DNA from: CAMYMG01 sp038259455
GTDB taxonomy: Bacteria; Pseudomonadota; Alphaproteobacteria; Rhizobiales; Rhizobiaceae
Direction of reading: 5' to 3'
DNA: 10,187 bases
Assembly: GCA_038259455.1 (NCBI GenBank)
Contig: JBBSOT010000167.1
Location: 1 to 10,187 of the forward strand
Of the stretch, positions 1 to 7,449 are shown one piece after another. The position numbers and the translations under genes were made by a program. The notes beneath the pieces were generated by a model. The model was given only the letters and a program-made list of their open reading frames with translations, had not been told where the DNA came from and did no database searches. Position 1 is the first letter of the stretch, and the number at the start of each line of letters is the position of its first letter.

Positions 1-1
1 C

Positions 2-1060
2 GCCTTCCGCCGCCTCAAGCACAAGACCCAGGTCTTCATCGCTCATGAGGGTGATCACTACCGGACGCGGCTGACACATACAATCGAGGTGGCTCAGATC
101 GCCCGTGCGCTGGCGCGCGCCTTGCGCGGTGACGAAGACCTGGCCGAAGCGATCGCTCTTGTCCATGATTTCGGTCACACGCCATTCGGCCACACCGGCG
201 AGGACGCGCTCGATGCGAAGATGCGCCAGTGGGGCGGCTTCGACCACAACGCCCAGTCGCTGCGCATTGTCACCCGTCTCGAACGACGCTACGCCGAGTT
301 CGATGGGCTGAATCTGACGTGGGAGACGCTGGAGGGGCTGGTCAAGCACAACGGGCCGCTCACCGACGCCTCTGGAAAGGGCATCAAGGGCGAGGTGCCG
401 CAGGCGATCCGCGACTTTTCCGGCCTTTTCGACCTCGAACTCGACCGCCATGCGGGGCTTGAGGCGCAGTGCGCTGCGATTGCCGATGACATCGCCTACA
501 ACACGCACGACATAGACGACGGACTGCGCGCTGGGCTGCTGACGCTCGACATGCTGATGGCTGTGTCGCTGCCGGCCGATATCCTGGAGGGCGTGCGCCA
601 CCGCTATCCGGGTCTCGATGATGTTCGTACCGGTCATGAACTGATGCGCCGCCAGATCACCGTCATGGTTGAGGATGTCATCGCCACCGCCTCGTCCGGT
701 CTCGCCAGACTGAAGCCGCAGAGCGCAGACGACGTTCGCGCGGCGGGCGAGACCATCGTCAAGTTCTCGCCGCAGCTGGCGGCAGCGGAAAAGCAGCTGA
801 AGGCTTTTCTCTACAAGAACATGTACCGGGCGCCTGAGGTGGTGCGCGTGCGCACCGGGGCCGAGCGCGTCGTTGCCGAGCTGTTCGACGCCTATTTTGC
901 CGATCCGCGCAAGATGCCGGAGGGTTGGCGCGAGGGGCTGGACCGTGCCGAAGATCGTATCAAGGCGCGCGATGTTGCCGATTTCCTGGCCGGGATGACG
1001 GATACCTACGCGCTCAAGGAACACCGCCGTCTGTTTGACGATACGCCCGATTTGGGCTAG
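2..1060 (+). CDS. dgt: Deoxyguanosinetriphosphate triphosphohydrolase-like protein (HD domain), 5'-truncated by the window
   Basis: This family hydrolyses dGTP (often other dNTPs too) to the deoxynucleoside and triphosphate in the cytoplasm, controlling dNTP pools. The frame is open from base 2 and already reads AFRRLKHKTQVF, a family signature normally some tens of residues into the protein, so the true start lies before the window. GTG 89 is only an internal codon. The HD metal site is complete: His in RLTHT (77-79), the His-Asp pair in LVHDFGHTPFGH (164-169), and the later Asp in DDIAYNTHD (488-490). The C-terminal half is helical and colinear with what I recall of alphaproteobacterial type-2 dGTPases. 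The gene ends at TAG 1058-1060, 57 bp before argS, with no terminator between, so co-transcription is plausible. Family is certain; exact substrate range is not readable here. Confidence 0.95.
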   Translation, partial: AFRRLKHKTQVFIAHEGDHYRTRLTHTIEVAQIARALARALRGDEDLAEAIALVHDFGHTPFGHTGEDALDAKMRQWGGFDHNAQSLRIVTRLERRYAEFDGLNLTWETLEGLVKHNGPLTDASGKGIKGEVPQAIRDFSGLFDLELDRHAGLEAQCAAIADDIAYNTHDIDDGLRAGLLTLDMLMAVSLPADILEGVRHRYPGLDDVRTGHELMRRQITVMVEDVIATASSGLARLKPQSADDVRAAGETIVKFSPQLAAAEKQLKAFLYKNMYRAPEVVRVRTGAERVVAELFDAYFADPRKMPEGWREGLDRAEDRIKARDVADFLAGMTDTYALKEHRRLFDDTPDLG

Positions 1061-1117
1061 AGCCCGCCCGCCTCAGCTGCGTTTCCGCGCCATGCCCTGA
1101 TTTCCAGAGTGACCGAT

Positions 1118-2875
1118 ATGAACATCTTCGCCGATTTCACCGAGCGAGTCATAAAAGCCGTACAAGCGCTTGATCTGAAAGACAAAGACGGAAGTGCGCC
1201 TGACCTGTCCCGGATAGCGGTCGAACCGCCGCGCGACGCGTCGCATGGCGATCTCGCGACCAACGCCGCCATGGTGCTGGCTAGGAGTGTCGGCCAGAAT
1301 CCGCGTGCCCTGGCCGAAACGCTCGCCACTGTGCTGCGCGACGATGCCGACGTGGCAAATGTCGAGGTGGCAGGGCCGGGCTTCGTCAACATGCGGTTGT
1401 CGGACGGTTTCTGGCAGGCGCATCTCAAGACAATCCTCGCCGAGGGAAGCAATTACGGCCGGTCCACGATAGGTGCGGGCACCAGGACCAATGTCGAATA
1501 TGTTTCGGCCAACCCGACCGGTCCAATGCATGTTGGTCACTGCCGCGGCGCGGTGGTCGGCGATGCGCTGGCCAATCTGCTGGCCTTTGCCGGCTACGAT
1601 GTCACCAAGGAATATCTGATCAACGACGCCGGCGCGCAGATCGATGTGTTGGCGCGCTCGGCGCTGTTGCGCTACCGGGAGGCTCTTGGCGAAACGATTG
1701 GCGAGATACCGCCGGGGCTCTATCCAGGCGACTATCTGGTGCCGGTTGGCCAGTCACTTGCGGCCGAATTCGGCCACAAGCTGATCGACATGCCGGAGGA
1801 GGAAGCGTTGGCGCTCGTCAAGGATCGCACCATCGACGCCATGATGGTGATGATCCGTGAGGATTTGGCGCTGCTCAATGTCCACCACGAGGTGTTCTTC
1901 TCCGAGCGCACGCTCCATGCCGATAACGCACGCAAGATCCGCGCCGCGATCAATGATCTGACGCTCAAGGGCCACATCTACAAGGGCACCCTGCCGCCAC
2001 CCAAGGGCGAAAAATCGGACGACTGGGAAGACCGCGAGCAGACGTTGTTCCGCTCGACGGAGGTTGGCGACGACATGGACCGCCCGCTGGTCAAGTCAGA
2101 CGGCTCCTTTACCTATTTCGCTGCCGACGTCGGCTACATCTACGACAAGATTTCGCGTGGCTTCAACGAGCTCATCTTCGTGCTCGGCGCCGACCATGGC
2201 GGCTACGTCAAGCGCATGGAGGCGCTGGCAAAGGCGGTCTCCGACGGCCAGGTCGACCTCACGGTCCTGCTTTGCAACCTCGTCAAGCTCTACCGCAATG
2301 GCGAGCAGGTGCGCATGTCGAAGCGTTCGGGCGAATTCGTGACGCTGCGCGAAGTCGTCGAGGAGGTCGGCCCCGATGCCATCCGCTTCATGATGCTCTA
2401 CCGCAAGAGCGACGCACCGCTCGATTTCGACTTCGCCAAGGTCACGGAACAGTCGAAGGACAATCCCGTATTCTATGTGCAGTATGCGTCGGCGCGCTGC
2501 CATTCGGTCTTCAGGCAGGCCAAGGAGCAGTTGCCGGCCGGCGATTTCGGTCGTGATGCGCTCGCTGGCTATGGTCATCATCTGACAGACGAGGCCGAGG
2601 TCGGCCTGATTCGAAAGCTGGCTGAATATCCGCGCATGATCGAAAGCGCGGCACTCGCGCACGAACCGCATCGCATCGCTTTTTATCTTTACGAGCTCGC
2701 CAGCACGCTGCACAGTCTGTGGAACCGCGGCACTGACAACAACGACTTACGATTTGTTAAGGTTAACAGCCCAGAATTGACCTATGCCAGACTGGGTCTG
2801 GTGCAGGCTGTTTCGGACGTATTGTCGTCGGGCCTGGCGTTGATCGGAGCGGCCGCGCCGGCCGAGATGCGCTAG
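1118..2875 (+). CDS. argS: Arginyl-tRNA synthetase (class I)
   Basis: This cytoplasmic enzyme charges tRNA-Arg with arginine using ATP. From ATG 1118 the product is 585 residues, normal for the family. Residues about 5-95 form the N-terminal Add-1 domain. The class I HIGH motif is HVGH (138-141) inside SANPTGPMHVGHCRG. The KMSKS counterpart is RMSKR (399-403) followed by SGEFVTL. The last 120 or so residues form the DALR anticodon-binding helical domain. An in-frame GTG at 1109 would add three residues. ATG 1118 is preferred because MNIFADF is the N-terminus I recall for rhizobial ArgS, and a weak AGAG (1106-1109) sits 8 nt upstream. It follows dgt by 57 bp. The family and function are secure; only the start choice is slightly open. 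Confidence 0.97.
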   Translation: MNIFADFTERVIKAVQALDLKDKDGSAPDLSRIAVEPPRDASHGDLATNAAMVLARSVGQNPRALAETLATVLRDDADVANVEVAGPGFVNMRLSDGFWQAHLKTILAEGSNYGRSTIGAGTRTNVEYVSANPTGPMHVGHCRGAVVGDALANLLAFAGYDVTKEYLINDAGAQIDVLARSALLRYREALGETIGEIPPGLYPGDYLVPVGQSLAAEFGHKLIDMPEEEALALVKDRTIDAMMVMIREDLALLNVHHEVFFSERTLHADNARKIRAAINDLTLKGHIYKGTLPPPKGEKSDDWEDREQTLFRSTEVGDDMDRPLVKSDGSFTYFAADVGYIYDKISRGFNELIFVLGADHGGYVKRMEALAKAVSDGQVDLTVLLCNLVKLYRNGEQVRMSKRSGEFVTLREVVEEVGPDAIRFMMLYRKSDAPLDFDFAKVTEQSKDNPVFYVQYASARCHSVFRQAKEQLPAGDFGRDALAGYGHHLTDEAEVGLIRKLAEYPRMIESAALAHEPHRIAFYLYELASTLHSLWNRGTDNNDLRFVKVNSPELTYARLGLVQAVSDVLSSGLALIGAAAPAEMR

Positions 2876-2902
2876 GCTTTTCCGGACAAAAACCTGTCAC
2901 CA

Positions 2903-2931
2903 TTTGCCCACATTGCGCTGGTAGTGGCAAA
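2903..2931. other. Imperfect hairpin in the argS to SPOR-gene leader
   Basis: TTTGCCCAC (2903-2911) pairs with GTGGCAAA (2924-2931) as eight base pairs with one bulged C, around a 12-nt loop. It lies 29 bp after the argS stop and 51 bp before the SPOR-gene start. No T-run follows, so it does not look like an intrinsic terminator. It could be an mRNA leader structure, a protein-binding palindrome or chance. No convincing -35/-10 pair was seen in the surrounding 107 bp. Confidence 0.3.
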
Positions 2932-2972
2932 CCTTGCGCGACGTCCATGGCGTCCGAATTGGGTATGAGTTC

Positions 2973-2976
2973 GGGA
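2973..2976 (+). promoter_or_regulatory. Ribosome binding site deciding the SPOR-gene start
   Basis: GGGA, followed by an A-rich spacer of 6 nt, precedes ATG 2983. In-frame ATGs at 2947 and 2965 lack a comparable purine-rich site. This supports the downstream start, whose peptide begins MADGNQLKTG. Confidence 0.55.
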
Positions 2977-2982
2977 AAAAGA

Positions 2983-5900
2983 ATGGCAGACGGAAACCAG
3001 CTGAAAACGGGCCACCAGGTCGACGTCCCTGACGACGATCCGTTTGCCGAGTTGACCAGGATCATGGGCTTCGATCCTCGTCAGTCCGTCAAGCAGGCCG
3101 AGGCGGCAAACAGGCAGGCAGAGGCGGCAAGGTCGCCCGTCTCAGACGCACCGCGTCAGGTTGCGCGTGATGTGCAGCCGGCAGCCGATCATTCTTCCAA
3201 TGACGACGACTTCAGCATCGACCTCGAAAAGGAGTTGATGGGTGAGTTTTCGGCTGATGAACAGGACGATTTCGCGGCCCTGGATTTTTCCGAGGACGAG
3301 ACACCTGTCGTCGATGAGCCGGCTGTCAAGCCAGCAGCCGTCGCTGCCGAGGAATCTGCCGACGAGGCAGAAATAGACTTTGATTTCGATGAGGCGATTG
3401 CCGCGTCTGTGTCTGATGACGTTGCGGCTGACCGGGATGCGCCCGAACTGCAGGCCGATCCTGCGCCATCGGTGGATTTTGATGCGCGAGAGCCCGCTTC
3501 AGCAGGCGTTTCAGACGATGATCTGGACATCACTGCAGATTTCGACGCTGCCATGTCAGATGTCGATTTTGAACCTGCAGCGGAGTCCGAAGACTACCCT
3601 GACATGGGCGCGAGCGCGCTCGATCCTGAGGATTTTCGTCTGGAAACAGACGACCTGCAGCTAGAAGACGACGATCTGGATCTCGATTCTGCCGAATTGG
3701 ACGGTGATTTCGAAGAACAGGCGCTGAACACAGTCGAGACGACGGTCGACGAGTTTCGCCTGGAGCCGGCGGATTTGCATTTTGAAACCGACGCAGTCGA
3801 AGACGCGTCCGATGGACCTGCCGCGGCTGATCTCCATTTGAATGCGGCCGACGAGCGTAACGAGCCCGAGATTGAATTCGATGCTGCCGATCTGGATTTG
3901 ACTGAGGCCGACGCACCATCCGACGATGCCGAGGTGGATTTCGAAGACCTTCGTTTCGACGACAATGATTTCGATGCCGAAGACACCTACACGCAACAGG
4001 AAGATCCGGCGCCAGTCCAGGCCCGGACGCCTTATGGTGAGCCGGACCGACATGCCGCGCCAGCGCCCTTTGAGGTAGAGGAGCACAACGCTTCCACCGG
4101 TCGCGACTTCGCTGCCTACGATGCATCCAGCACCGCTGTTGCCGATCCGGTTCAGGCGCCGCGCTCGCCGATGGATGAGGCGGCTGCGGAATACCGCGGT
4201 CGCAGCGCGGGTCCGGTAGACCTTTCGTCCTCCTTTGATCTTGAAGCAGAACTCAACGCATTGCTCGGCAACCGGTCGGTTGAGACTAAGCCTGTCGAGG
4301 AGCCGGCCTACGCGTCGCGGCCCGAGGAGCGCGCTGCGTCCGGCGCTTCTGGCGATCTTGATTGGGAGCTTGAAGATCTCGTTGAGGCCGTTGCCGCGGC
4401 TGAACACGACGATGATCCGCAGGCCTCAGGACAGTATTCGACCGATGACTTTCGTCCGGAGCCTTCTTTTCCCCGGTCCTTCGGGCCGCAGGGTGAGGCG
4501 CCTTCGGCGCTTGATGATCTCTATTCGGCTGCCGCCGCTGCCTCGGCTGTGCGTGTTGCCCCCAAAGCGGCTCCGGCACAGCGCTCTGAAGTTTCTCCAC
4601 CATCGCCGGCCTTTTCAGAACGCTATCAGCAGCGCGCCGATCATTCGAATGGCAGCATTGACAGTGCCGCCTCTTCGGCCTGGCCGTCGGCGAGGGCTTA
4701 CGCGCCGCGCGATGCCGCCCATGAGGACCCGCTCGACATCATCGAGGAACTGACCGCGAAATATTCGAGGCCCGAACCTGTCGCGTACCCTGCCTCGGGC
4801 AACCGCGCCATGAAAGACCGCTACGAGGAGGTTCCCGACGTCGAGACGATCGAGGTTGCCGACCGTGCGGTCGCGCTGGCAGACGATCTCGATATTCCCG
4901 AACTCGACTTTGAAGAAGAGCTTCCGCCCGTATCGGCGTATGATGATCTCGATACGGATTTCAGCAGCCTTCTCAATGACATGAACGATTCAGACGCGAT
5001 GCCTGCCGATTTGCCGCGTGGGTATGCCGATGTTGCGGGCACCACCTATGCGGGCCGCGACGACCCCTATCGCGCCAACGCAGCGGCGCCCGTGGTTCGC
5101 GCCGGTGCGGCTTCGACAATTCCGGGCGTCCGTCCCCACGATCAGGATGCCTTTTCGCTCGATACAGACGACTTGCCCGATAGTCGCTTGACGGCTGGGG
5201 CGCCCTATGGCGACGATTATGATTACAACCCGGATCTGGACGACGCTCTGGCCGTCCCGGGCATGGCTGCCGCCCATCAGGAGGCGCGCCCACCGCGTCG
5301 TGGCCTGCTGGTTGCCGGTATTGTCGGTGGCGTGGCGCTGATCGGTGCGCTTGGTGCCTTTGCCCTGTCGTTCGGCAACGATGGCGATGCGGACACTTTA
5401 GCGATCGTCAAGGCCGATGACGGTCCGATCAAGGTAAGGCCGGAAAATCCGGGTGGAACGAACGTTCCAAATCAGGACAGCAAAGTCTACCAGACAGTTG
5501 TGGGTGAGGGGACCTCGACCGATCCGCAACAGGAGAAACTGGTCACGACGGCCGAAGAACCGGTCGATATGACGCCGGTTGAAGACGATCCCGTTGTCGC
5601 GGGCAAGAGCGAGGACCGCATTGAACAGATCCTCCAGGAAGCTGAGGGTCAAAGCGATGCCGAGATCGCCGCCGTTGCGCCGCGCAAGGTTCGTACGCTG
5701 GTGGTGCGGCCGGATGGAACATTGGTTCCGCGCGAGGAATCCGATGCGGCGGGCACGACGGATAATGACATCAGGACTGACGCTGTGACCTCCGGTCAGG
5801 AAGCCATCGTGGACACGGCCGGAGCCGAGGATCCAGACGCGGGCGCAGCCCTTGCTGAACTGGGCGACAATCCGGTCGAGGTGGACCAGCAGGTTGCCTC

Positions 5901-6288
5901 TGTCGAGCCGGCCGCGACGGAGCCTTCTGGCCAAACACCGGCTGACGCACCCATTGCGCCGCCACGCCCCTCCGAACAGCCGGTCGACGTCGTTGGCGAA
6001 GTGAAACCCGATCAGGTTGCATCGGCGGCCACGTCTGCCGCCGGCGGTGCATGGTCGATGCAGATCGCCTCGCAACCCAGCGAAGCGGCCGCACAGGCTT
6101 CCTACCAGAACCTGCTGTCACGGTATGGCAGCGTGCTCAATGGCCGTGAGGCCAACATCGTCAAGGCCGACATTGCCGGCAAGGGCACCTTCTGGCGCGT
6201 TCGCATCCCCGCACCTACCCGCAACGAGGCGATCAGCCTTTGCGAGAGCTACAAGTCTGCCGGGGGAAATTGCTTCGTTTCGAAGTAA
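2983..6288 (+). CDS. Large single-pass membrane protein with C-terminal SPOR domain and long acidic cytoplasmic region
   Basis: SPOR domains bind septal peptidoglycan glycan strands stripped of stem peptides, so this is probably a cell-division or polar-growth protein of the inner membrane. From ATG 2983 it has 1101 residues, very large for a SPOR protein. Parts in order: an N-terminal motif DPFAELTRIMGFDPR (19-33); a long low-complexity region rich in Asp, Glu, Ala, Ser and Pro to about 770; one transmembrane helix (about 775-797) preceded by Arg residues, which predicts the N-terminus inside; a Pro/Ala/Glu-rich periplasmic linker; and the SPOR domain from W1024 (AWSMQIAS) to the C-terminus (GGNCFVSK). 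Two motifs in the linker are probably conserved: PENPGG..VPNQD (820-832) and KVRTLVVRPDGTLVPR (902-917). There is no signal peptide. A terminator follows. RgsS, a SPOR protein of polar growth in Sinorhizobium meliloti, is a candidate relative, but I infer this from memory of its architecture and could not align them. Start sites at 2947 or 2965 are less likely. Confidence 0.9.
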   Translation: MADGNQLKTGHQVDVPDDDPFAELTRIMGFDPRQSVKQAEAANRQAEAARSPVSDAPRQVARDVQPAADHSSNDDDFSIDLEKELMGEFSADEQDDFAALDFSEDETPVVDEPAVKPAAVAAEESADEAEIDFDFDEAIAASVSDDVAADRDAPELQADPAPSVDFDAREPASAGVSDDDLDITADFDAAMSDVDFEPAAESEDYPDMGASALDPEDFRLETDDLQLEDDDLDLDSAELDGDFEEQALNTVETTVDEFRLEPADLHFETDAVEDASDGPAAADLHLNAADERNEPEIEFDAADLDLTEADAPSDDAEVDFEDLRFDDNDFDAEDTYTQQEDPAPVQARTPYGEPDRHAAPAPFEVEEHNASTGRDFAAYDASSTAVADPVQAPRSPMDEAAAEYRGRSAGPVDLSSSFDLEAELNALLGNRSVETKPVEEPAYASRPEERAASGASGDLDWELEDLVEAVAAAEHDDDPQASGQYSTDDFRPEPSFPRSFGPQGEAPSALDDLYSAAAAASAVRVAPKAAPAQRSEVSPPSPAFSERYQQRADHSNGSIDSAASSAWPSARAYAPRDAAHEDPLDIIEELTAKYSRPEPVAYPASGNRAMKDRYEEVPDVETIEVADRAVALADDLDIPELDFEEELPPVSAYDDLDTDFSSLLNDMNDSDAMPADLPRGYADVAGTTYAGRDDPYRANAAAPVVRAGAASTIPGVRPHDQDAFSLDTDDLPDSRLTAGAPYGDDYDYNPDLDDALAVPGMAAAHQEARPPRRGLLVAGIVGGVALIGALGAFALSFGNDGDADTLAIVKADDGPIKVRPENPGGTNVPNQDSKVYQTVVGEGTSTDPQQEKLVTTAEEPVDMTPVEDDPVVAGKSEDRIEQILQEAEGQSDAEIAAVAPRKVRTLVVRPDGTLVPREESDAAGTTDNDIRTDAVTSGQEAIVDTAGAEDPDAGAALAELGDNPVEVDQQVASVEPAATEPSGQTPADAPIAPPRPSEQPVDVVGEVKPDQVASAATSAAGGAWSMQIASQPSEAAAQASYQNLLSRYGSVLNGREANIVKADIAGKGTFWRVRIPAPTRNEAISLCESYKSAGGNCFVSK
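3520..3957 (+). repeat. Degenerate ~20-residue acidic repeat within the SPOR protein (residues 180-325)
   Basis: A short D-L-x-[LFI] unit in an acidic setting recurs at residues 180, 224, 264, 283, 303 and 322 of the SPOR protein. The last four are 19-20 residues apart and the earlier gaps are about twice that (44 and 40). The clearest pair is DFRLETDDLQLED (217-229) and EFRLEPADLHFET (257-269). Sixteen of the 30 residues at 216-245 are Asp or Glu. The repeat shows in protein but is poorly conserved in DNA, suggesting an old, diverged array rather than a recent expansion. Confidence 0.6.
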
Positions 6289-6320
6289 CCATGCCGGCGG
6301 CCTTGCGCCGATCTCTCATG

Positions 6321-6354
6321 AAAGCCTGCGCGGCCCCGGTCGTGCAGGCTTTTT
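6321..6354 (+). terminator. Rho-independent terminator after the SPOR gene
   Basis: AAAGCCTGC (6321-6329) and GCAGGCTTT (6344-6352) form a perfect nine-base-pair stem with a 14-nt loop, and TTTTT spans 6350-6354. It starts 32 bp after the SPOR stop. There are only three A residues on the left flank, so it favours termination of plus-strand transcripts. It separates the argS/SPOR unit from nagZ. Confidence 0.85.
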
Positions 6355-6415
6355 GCTGTCGTGACGCCGGCAATTGATGGATGCGGGTGGCTGCGGATCG
6401 CGGTAATCTCTCCCG

Positions 6416-7435
6416 ATGACCGAATCAAAAGCCATGATCCTTGGGTGCGCGGGCAAGTCGCTTGGCCGCGAGGAAGTTCGCTTCTTTCGCGGCGAGTGCC
6501 CGTGGGGCTTCATCTTGTTTGCGCGCAATGTCAGCGAGCCGGAGCAGATCCGTGATCTTGTCGCTGCCATGCGCGACTGTGTTGGGCGTGACGATGCGCC
6601 TGTATTCATCGATCAGGAGGGCGGCAGGGTGCAGCGCCTGCGGCCACCCTTGGCGCCCGATTATCCGGCCGGTGCAGCGCTCGGCGCGCTCTGGCGCGAC
6701 GATCATGACGAGGGCGAACGTGCGGCCTGGCTGCTCGGGCGCCTGCATGCCTTCGATCTCATGCGCTACGGCATCACTGCCGATTGCCTGCCGGTGCTTG
6801 ACGTGCCGATCGAGGGCGCCAGCGACGTCATTGGCGCACGTGCCTATGGCAAGAAGCCGGATATCGTCATCGCGCTTGGGCGCGCCTCGGCCGAAGGCCT
6901 GATGGCCGGTGGCGTCCTGCCGGTCATGAAGCATATTCCAGGCCATGGCCGGGCCTTTGCCGATACGCATTTCGAGCTGCCGACCGTCGATGCTTCCTAC
7001 AGCGATCTGCAGCGCCACGATTTCGCGCCGTTCCGCGAGCTCGCTCATCTGCCCGCCGCGATGACGGCGCATGTCATCTTCAGTGCGGTCGATCCGGACA
7101 ATCCGGCGACGACCTCCGGCAAGGTCATCGAGGAGGTCATTCGCCGCGAGATCGGCTTTGACGGGCTTTTGATGAGCGACGACACCTCGATGAAGGCGCT
7201 TTCTGGGGATTTCCCGTCAAAGGCGGCGGCAATCCTTGCGGCCGGCTGCGATCTGGTCCTTCACTGCAACGGCGTCATGCAAGAGATGGCGGGCATCGCG
7301 TCGCGCACCGGCGGTCTCTATGGCAAGTCGCTGGAACGTGCCGGCGAGGCGATTGCCCATATCGGCAACATTGACGGGTCGGACGAGGCGGAACTGCGTG
7401 CCGAGTTTGCGACTTATTTTGAGGCGGTGGCATAG
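6416..7435 (+). CDS. nagZ: Beta-N-acetylhexosaminidase NagZ (glycoside hydrolase family 3)
   Basis: NagZ removes N-acetylglucosamine from GlcNAc-anhydroMurNAc muropeptides in the cytoplasm during peptidoglycan recycling. The 339-residue product is a single GH3 barrel of the usual NagZ length and has no signal peptide. Visible motifs are FIDQEGGRVQR (D66), RAYG (142-145), KHIPGHGR (172-179), the Asp-Thr-His of the mobile acid/base loop (D183, H185) and MSDDTSM, where D255 is the expected nucleophile. All catalytic residues are present. ATG 6416 is chosen because MTESKAMILGCAG resembles rhizobial NagZ N-termini. No good Shine-Dalgarno precedes it, and ATG 6434 is a possible alternative. It lies downstream of a terminator, so it should have its own promoter in 6355-6415, but I saw no clear one. 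It ends 14 bp before scpA. In some Gram-negatives NagZ products induce AmpC beta-lactamase; nothing here shows that. Confidence 0.95.
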   Translation: MTESKAMILGCAGKSLGREEVRFFRGECPWGFILFARNVSEPEQIRDLVAAMRDCVGRDDAPVFIDQEGGRVQRLRPPLAPDYPAGAALGALWRDDHDEGERAAWLLGRLHAFDLMRYGITADCLPVLDVPIEGASDVIGARAYGKKPDIVIALGRASAEGLMAGGVLPVMKHIPGHGRAFADTHFELPTVDASYSDLQRHDFAPFRELAHLPAAMTAHVIFSAVDPDNPATTSGKVIEEVIRREIGFDGLLMSDDTSMKALSGDFPSKAAAILAAGCDLVLHCNGVMQEMAGIASRTGGLYGKSLERAGEAIAHIGNIDGSDEAELRAEFATYFEAVA

Positions 7436-7438
7436 GAG
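7435..7438 (+). promoter_or_regulatory. Ribosome binding site for scpA
   Basis: GGAG overlaps the last base of the nagZ stop codon and lies 11 nt before GTG 7450, slightly far for an ideal site. A second purine run, AAAGG, abuts the GTG. The placement suggests translation of scpA may be coupled to nagZ. Confidence 0.45.
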
Positions 7439-7449
7439 ACCGGCCAAAG

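Noticed and set aside
1109..1117. GTG 1109 as the argS start
   Set aside because: It would add only three residues (MTD), and ATG 1118 gives the N-terminus I recall for rhizobial ArgS with a weak but better placed AGAG.
2904..2934. Possible sigma-70 promoter with -35 TTGCCC upstream of the SPOR gene
   Set aside because: No acceptable -10 hexamer lies 16-18 bp downstream, and the same bases are better explained by the hairpin.
3530..4407. Long minus-strand open frames (198 and 248 codons) opposite the acidic part of the SPOR gene
   Set aside because: The complements of Asp/Glu codons read as Ile, Val, Phe and Leu, and other frames as Arg-rich sequence. The products are low-complexity mirrors with no recognisable domain, so they are composition shadows.
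6374..6409. Possible nagZ promoter TTGATG with TAATCT
   Set aside because: The spacing is 24 bp, too long for a standard promoter.
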